Below are positions 59,471-64,000 of a DNA stretch of 64,000 bases, piece after piece (position 1 is the stretch's first letter; each line of letters starts with the position of its first letter). Location: contig QANU01064405.1 in assembly GCA_003254905.1 (NCBI GenBank), positions 59,937 through 123,936 on the forward strand. Reading direction: 5' to 3'. Under the pieces are notes generated by a model. That model saw nothing but the letters and a program-made list of their open reading frames with translations. It had not been told where the DNA came from and searched no databases. The translations under genes were made by a program, and so were the position numbers. Source of the stretch: Nissolia schottii (Eukaryota; Streptophyta; Magnoliopsida; Fabales; Fabaceae).

Positions 59471-61550
59471 TGTAACATCCCGTTTTTTTCCTTAGTAAAG
59501 ATTTCCCAAATTAAATAAGGAGAAATAAGGTCTTGCACTAATTGATAAATTAAAATGTCTGTAGAAGAAATTCTGCTCAGTTTCGAAAAATTCTGCAGAC
59601 ACTAAAATAAACCCTTGTTGTCGTCTGAGGACAACCGGGCTTTTAAAGTACCCGTAAAAGGTACGACTACAGATAAGAATTCACAAATACCCCAAGTAAG
59701 CCTAAAATATTACTTGGAAAAAATTAGAGGATCACAAAGATGTGATCAGAATATTTTTAGAACAACCGCACGTGAAGTACCAGGATCGTAACCGATAAAA
59801 CCTGATCAAAATTAATCTGTCAGGGCCCGTTAATTATTGGCCAAAAAAGTGGCCAAGACGCAAGGGAAACCCACGGCCAAGAAGTGGCCCAAGTGGGGTC
59901 AAAGAAGTCAAATGGGTGGTGAGTCATTAGATGACTCATGAAAATGACATTTAACATAAAGACAAAATAAGGGCGTTTAGGTAAATTGGTCCAAGGGCAA
60001 AATTGGAAAGTGAGATTCAGCCTCAAGGCTATAAATACCCCCTCAAAACCGAAAATTAGGAGAGGAATTGGAAAACCTTGCCAAAGCTCTGCCCGATTAC
60101 AGAAACGACCGTTACTCTGTCAAACCAAAGGCCCAGACACTTCCTATATTTAACCCAGTCCGAATTCCTCAGAAATTCCTTAACCTAAACCACCAAAAGC
60201 CTTCAAAATCCCTAGAGAAAGCTTGGAAAAATTCATCCCAAGAAGAACTAGGAAACATCATCGTTGGAGAAAAGGCCAAGGGAAGCAGCAGAAACCGTAA
60301 TTGAACGCGAAAACGTGGGTAAACCGAATTATCCACTGTCTATGTAGTTTTTGCTAGATGATATATGATGTTAGGATGCCTTTTATGTGATTTTTATTTA
60401 TAGATGTGTTGTTGGAATTTGTCTGGATTTGCTGGTGCTGTCTGTGATTCTGTCAGAAGTTAGGAAAGTCTAAGTTGAAATTAGGGCTATGACACGATTT
60501 TGAAGGGAGCTGTATGCTGAGATTTTTATCATGAAAAACTAATGTTATTTTTGAGTTCTACATGAAAAATTGAGTGGGGATGTCAAGTTTTATGATTTTT
60601 GGAGTCCTCGATGAATTTCTCAGCAAACAGGCAGAAAACGGAGTTTTTAAGAAAAGGGGTAAAACGGTAATTTTACATCTTGGGACTGAAAAACTGGGTT
60701 TGTTTTCAGAAAATATGGGTTTAGAACTATCAAAAACCTTAAGGACAAGTCTTGAGTCCATTAGGTTTTTGAGAACAAAAATTTCAAAGAAAACAGGGCG
60801 TTTATGGGGTGAAATGGTAATTTTGGGAAAAGGGGCAAAACAGGAATTTCATGCAGTGGGGTTCAAAATATGAGTTTTTAGACATGAAAAATGATCTTAG
60901 GGCTACCAAAAACCTTGGGGTAAGGTCTTGGACCTATCCAGTTTATGGTCACTAATTTCTGACAGAAATCAGACGTCTGTTCGCATAAAATATGCCTGAG
61001 AATCATAAAAACATATCTTTTCGCATATGTCAAGCAAAACAGTTGCGCAATATAAAATATTTAGTTTTATATGCAATTAATAATAATACATAATTAAATC
61101 TATTTCATTATACCAAACTAAAATTCACCAATTTGAAGTTCACACAATATAGTCTATATAATTATATTAAGTGGACCCTAAACACAGTTATATTTTTCTA
61201 ACTTCAAAATTATGACAAATCGTCCAAGCATCATAATAAACATATTTTTGGCATAAAATCTACTAAGTTGGTTTTTCACATATCATACATATAACACATA
61301 AAATTCATCAAGGAGATGAATGAGTCAAGATTACCCACTTCCAAATCCAGTTTGGAAACGGTACAAGTGATAAGGAAAATTTCCTGAGCACTTCCATGAC
61401 GATCCTGCTATTTTTTTGGCGTCCGACAGCATAGCAACAGTGCACGAACGACACAACCAAAGAAAAGAAAACAAACAGGGAAGAAACAAAAAAAAGGAAA
61501 CGAAGCCAAATGGCTTCAGGGAAAGAAAAATGAATGAATTTGCGTCAGGC

Positions 61551-61588
<38 letters not shown>

Positions 61589-62274
61589 CCCCCACATATA
61601 TATTTTATTATGTAATTATTATTATATTATATTTATTATTTATTATTCACTATTATTATTATATTATATACTAATATATTATATACATATATATAGGAAA
61701 ATACCCCTGCCACGGTTGGCAGGGGATTAGGATGACCCCCTCAGTACAATTTTGATCATATTTGATCGTGTTTTGTTGTTTGAGTCCCAGTACTTCGCGT
61801 ATAGTTGTCCGAAAAATATTCCAGACGCACCATCGCGATCTACTAATTTTTCTTATCAGTAGTTTGGGTCCGGTGGAGGTATTATCAGAATTATTATTTT
61901 ATTAGTGTATTTTACGGTCACTTCGGGTATCCAGAAAAATTTCTGATTGATCCGGAACTCGTTCTTAGTCTCGGGAAAATCCACGAGATCGCGAAACCTC
62001 AATTTTAACTACTATTCTTATGAGTTAAAGGTAATAATTTAATTTTCTCGCCTCCTTACTTAACACATAATTATCTATTACGCTAAATATCCGTACAACG
62101 AAAAAGCGGGATGTTACACAATACGTATAAAGAAAAGTTGAAATCGGACCATTTTTTGGGTAACTATACTTTTGAACTCATAAGTGGGACTAAGTACGAT
62201 CCCAACCAAAGTAGATAACAACTTGGCAAGTAAGTTTGCGACTTAAGCGTAGACTACCTAGCTAGGGTGTTTCA
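59471..62274. mobile_element. long LTR sequences in inverted arrangement
   Basis: It begins TGTAACATCCCG at 59471. 60480-60960 matches forward LTR sequence at 19200-19560. From about 61040 to 62118 the resemblance is to the opposite strand: on the minus strand it starts TGTAACATCCCGC at 62118 and passes through blocks similar to both 59640-59800 and the complement of 45150-45260. 62119-62274 is again forward LTR end (GCTAGGGTGTTTCA). No target duplication was found at the outer edges. The plus-strand frame at 60574-60873 reads through the conserved LTR block and is not considered a gene. Confidence 0.5.
61552..61585. repeat. (TA)n microsatellite
   Basis: Perfect TA dinucleotide run of about 16 units inside the LTR region, followed by further AT-rich sequence to 61697. 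Confidence 0.9.
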
Positions 62275-62699
62275 ATAGGAGTAGTTCCCAGACTCTTCTG
62301 TGGACGGGAACTACTCCTATTACGTACCTCGTCATGACCATCCCAACTCTACTGTGGTCGGGAAGACTCTGCCTCATCCTTAGAGCGTTCCAAACTCCTT
62401 TGTAGCTGAAACTCCCCGAACTCCTCTGTGGTCAAGGGACTCCTAGACTCTACTATGGTCGGGGGGACTCTACGGACTTGCTACTCTTTGAGCCCCTACT
62501 CTCCTATAGTTGGACCCTGGTGAAACTTTGCGAGACTGCCTCGTCCTTAGAGCGTTCCAAACTCCTATGTGGTTGGACCCCTCCCAGGACTCCTCTATGG
62601 TCAAGGGACTCTACGACTTCTCTGTGGTCGAGAGGGCTCTTCGGACACGGCTCATCTCCAAGGTATCCCAGACTCTTCTGTGGCCTGGAACACCCAGGA
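62274..62699. repeat. CTCCTCTGTGGTCGGGGGACTC minisatellite with a perfect hairpin
   Basis: Ten or so degenerate units of CCAGACTCYTCTGTGGTCRGG with GGACTCTAC spacers. TAGAGCGTTCCAAACTCCT occurs twice (about 62381 and 62548). The first unit is enclosed by a perfect 16-bp inverted repeat, 62274-62289 and 62306-62321. Confidence 0.7.
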
Positions 62700-64000
62700 T
62701 GTAACACCCTAGCTAACTGCATACCCTCAAGTAGTACGCAATGCTCACTAGGTTGTTAATCACTTGGTGGAAATACTTATAGTCCCTTATTGCTTTTTCA
62801 AAAATACTGAGTTAAGGAAAATATGGACCAATTTAAAACTTTGTTACTAAGTGCTTATTTACGAAATATGAGCCATGTGTGAGTCAAAGTATATATATAT
62901 ATAAGACAACCGATAGAGCTTGAGGCTTACAACCAATAGTCATTCATAGCATAAATATTTACATAAGCAAGTACCTGGTCCTTCATAGATAAGTACAACC
63001 AATCATATAATATTATAATAAAGTATATATACATGTTATAATCATCCATACACATAATAAAAGTTCATCCATTGCATAACCAGCTAAGCATGTCTTCATA
63101 GCCTTGAAGATCTGTCCGTCCGTCATCGGTTGCTTGTCCTCTGTTCTTTTCTGATCCTCTTGGTGCTCCTCATAGCTCACGTCTACCCCTGGAAATATAA
63201 GTGAGTGGAGGTGAGAACATTCGTCCTCAGTGGTTTACCTTGGCGTCAGGGGATCCTTTTAACTCACTTATCAACCGGCCGCTCAGGTGTTTCTAATTGA
63301 ACATGCATACTAACATCCTACTGATTATTATCTGGCTTAAGTCCTGAACGGCTTTATCTACTTTACTAGGTGACTGGGGAACTAGTCTTTCTTATTTAAG
63401 TTCTCGTGCTCATTATCTTTACTTCGCGTATATACATAGGCCGTCTCGAGCGTTCTCTTGACGACTATACAGACATACATTATTATATACTTATATTTTA
63501 CATACTCATACATCATCATATACTCATGCATCATATAATCATATACTCATTCATCATATACTCATGTAACTCATACATCATATGCTCATACTTGGGGATC
63601 ATGGGGATTCTCTTACGCATACCGGCTCACCCGGGTTAGCGTCCTTCTTTTCTTTTCTTACGCATACCGGCTCACCCGGGTTAGCGTCTTCTCATTCTTT
63701 TTCTTACGCATACCGGCTCACCCAGGTTAGCGTCTTCTCATTCATCATATCTCATCATCATGCCATTAACCTCTTTAACCGGTCCACCCTTTTGGGACTT
63801 GGTGAGGTAGCATCATTTACCAATCCACCCTTTTGGGACTGGTGAGGGGCGTGTCCGTAGACGTGCCAAGAGAAAGGATTCCTATCATATAACTATATAC
63901 TTGTTCCCTAAGGTTCAATTATGCTCTTTAAACTTTACGTGATTAACTTCTAGTTCTCATGATGCATGAAAGCATAATCATTCCTAACATACATATTCTA
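62700..64000 (-). mobile_element. long LTR, minus orientation, cut by the window end
   Basis: It starts TGTAACACCCTAGCTAAC at 62700, like 42535. The following TGCTCACTAGGTTGTTAATC matches CTTACTAGGTTGTTATCT at the same offset there. Further in it shares the CCTAAGGTTCA block with about 44450. It carries a distinctive 54-bp tandem repeat. Confidence 0.65.
63610..63745. repeat. 54-bp tandem repeat, CTTACGCATACCGGCTCACC
   Basis: Three units of TTCTTACGCATACCGGCTCA followed by CCCGGGTTAGCGTC and a TTCTCATTC spacer, nearly identical. A second short pair, CCACCCTTTTGGGACT, follows at 63784 and 63825. Confidence 0.85.

Noticed and set aside
1..64000. tRNA, rRNA or CRISPR features
   Set aside because: No cloverleaf-like tRNA with intact A/B boxes, no rRNA signature and no regular spacer-repeat array was seen; the tandem repeats here are minisatellites without unique spacers.

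Overview
This is nuclear DNA from a flowering plant, most likely a legume close to soybean (Glycine) or its phaseoloid relatives. The evidence is intron-containing genes of typical plant families, AT-rich intergenic DNA, and nested plant transposons (Sirevirus-type LTRs, Ty1-copia and Ty3-gypsy remnants, CACTA, hAT and MULE-like elements). The species call is inference from the repeat types; the gene families are read directly from the sequence.

Four host genes can be modelled to base resolution. (1) 998-2443 (+) is an intronless BAHD acyltransferase whose HxxxD catalytic histidine is a glutamine. (2) 11797-16622 (-) is an eight-exon, 368-aa TBC/Rab-GAP protein with a 5'UTR intron and a TATA box near 18150. 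(3) 25500-32913 (+) is a four-exon, 642-aa FTSHI3-type plastid AAA-ATPase lacking the protease domain. Its intron 2 uses a GC donor and carries a complete small LTR element with AAAAC target duplications. (4) 52764-56384 (-) is a four-exon, 515-aa mitochondrial proline dehydrogenase with two ACTCAT elements upstream. The four genes do not form a pathway; their adjacency looks incidental.

The rest is largely transposon-derived. 1-497, 7287-8012 and 35274-35837 are copies of one non-autonomous hAT-like family; the last two have 8-bp target duplications. 2.6-9.2 kb holds two related minisatellites, a Sirevirus-like solo LTR (3763-5083, TGACT duplications) and a second, inverted Sirevirus-like LTR with its polypurine tract. 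18.6-24.3 kb is a long-LTR retroelement with a primer-binding site at 21584. 33.2-34.7 and 45.5-49.4 kb are pieces of CACTA (En/Spm) elements with ACCGTCGG subterminal repeats. A CACTA terminus at 42523-42534 is abutted exactly by an LTR. 38.2-40.3 kb is a Ty3-gypsy remnant, and 58.4-59.5 kb a Ty1-copia gag remnant. 59.5-62.3 kb and 62.7-64.0 kb hold further long LTRs, the first in an unusual inverted arrangement.

The most noteworthy items are the Gln-for-His BAHD protein, the retroelement plus GC-AG intron in the FTSHI3 gene, a 35-bp-period duplication that straddles a splice acceptor in proline dehydrogenase, and an intact 167-aa acidic ORF inside a long LTR. I saw no convincing wholly new system. 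All homology calls are from recalled family motifs, without database searches.
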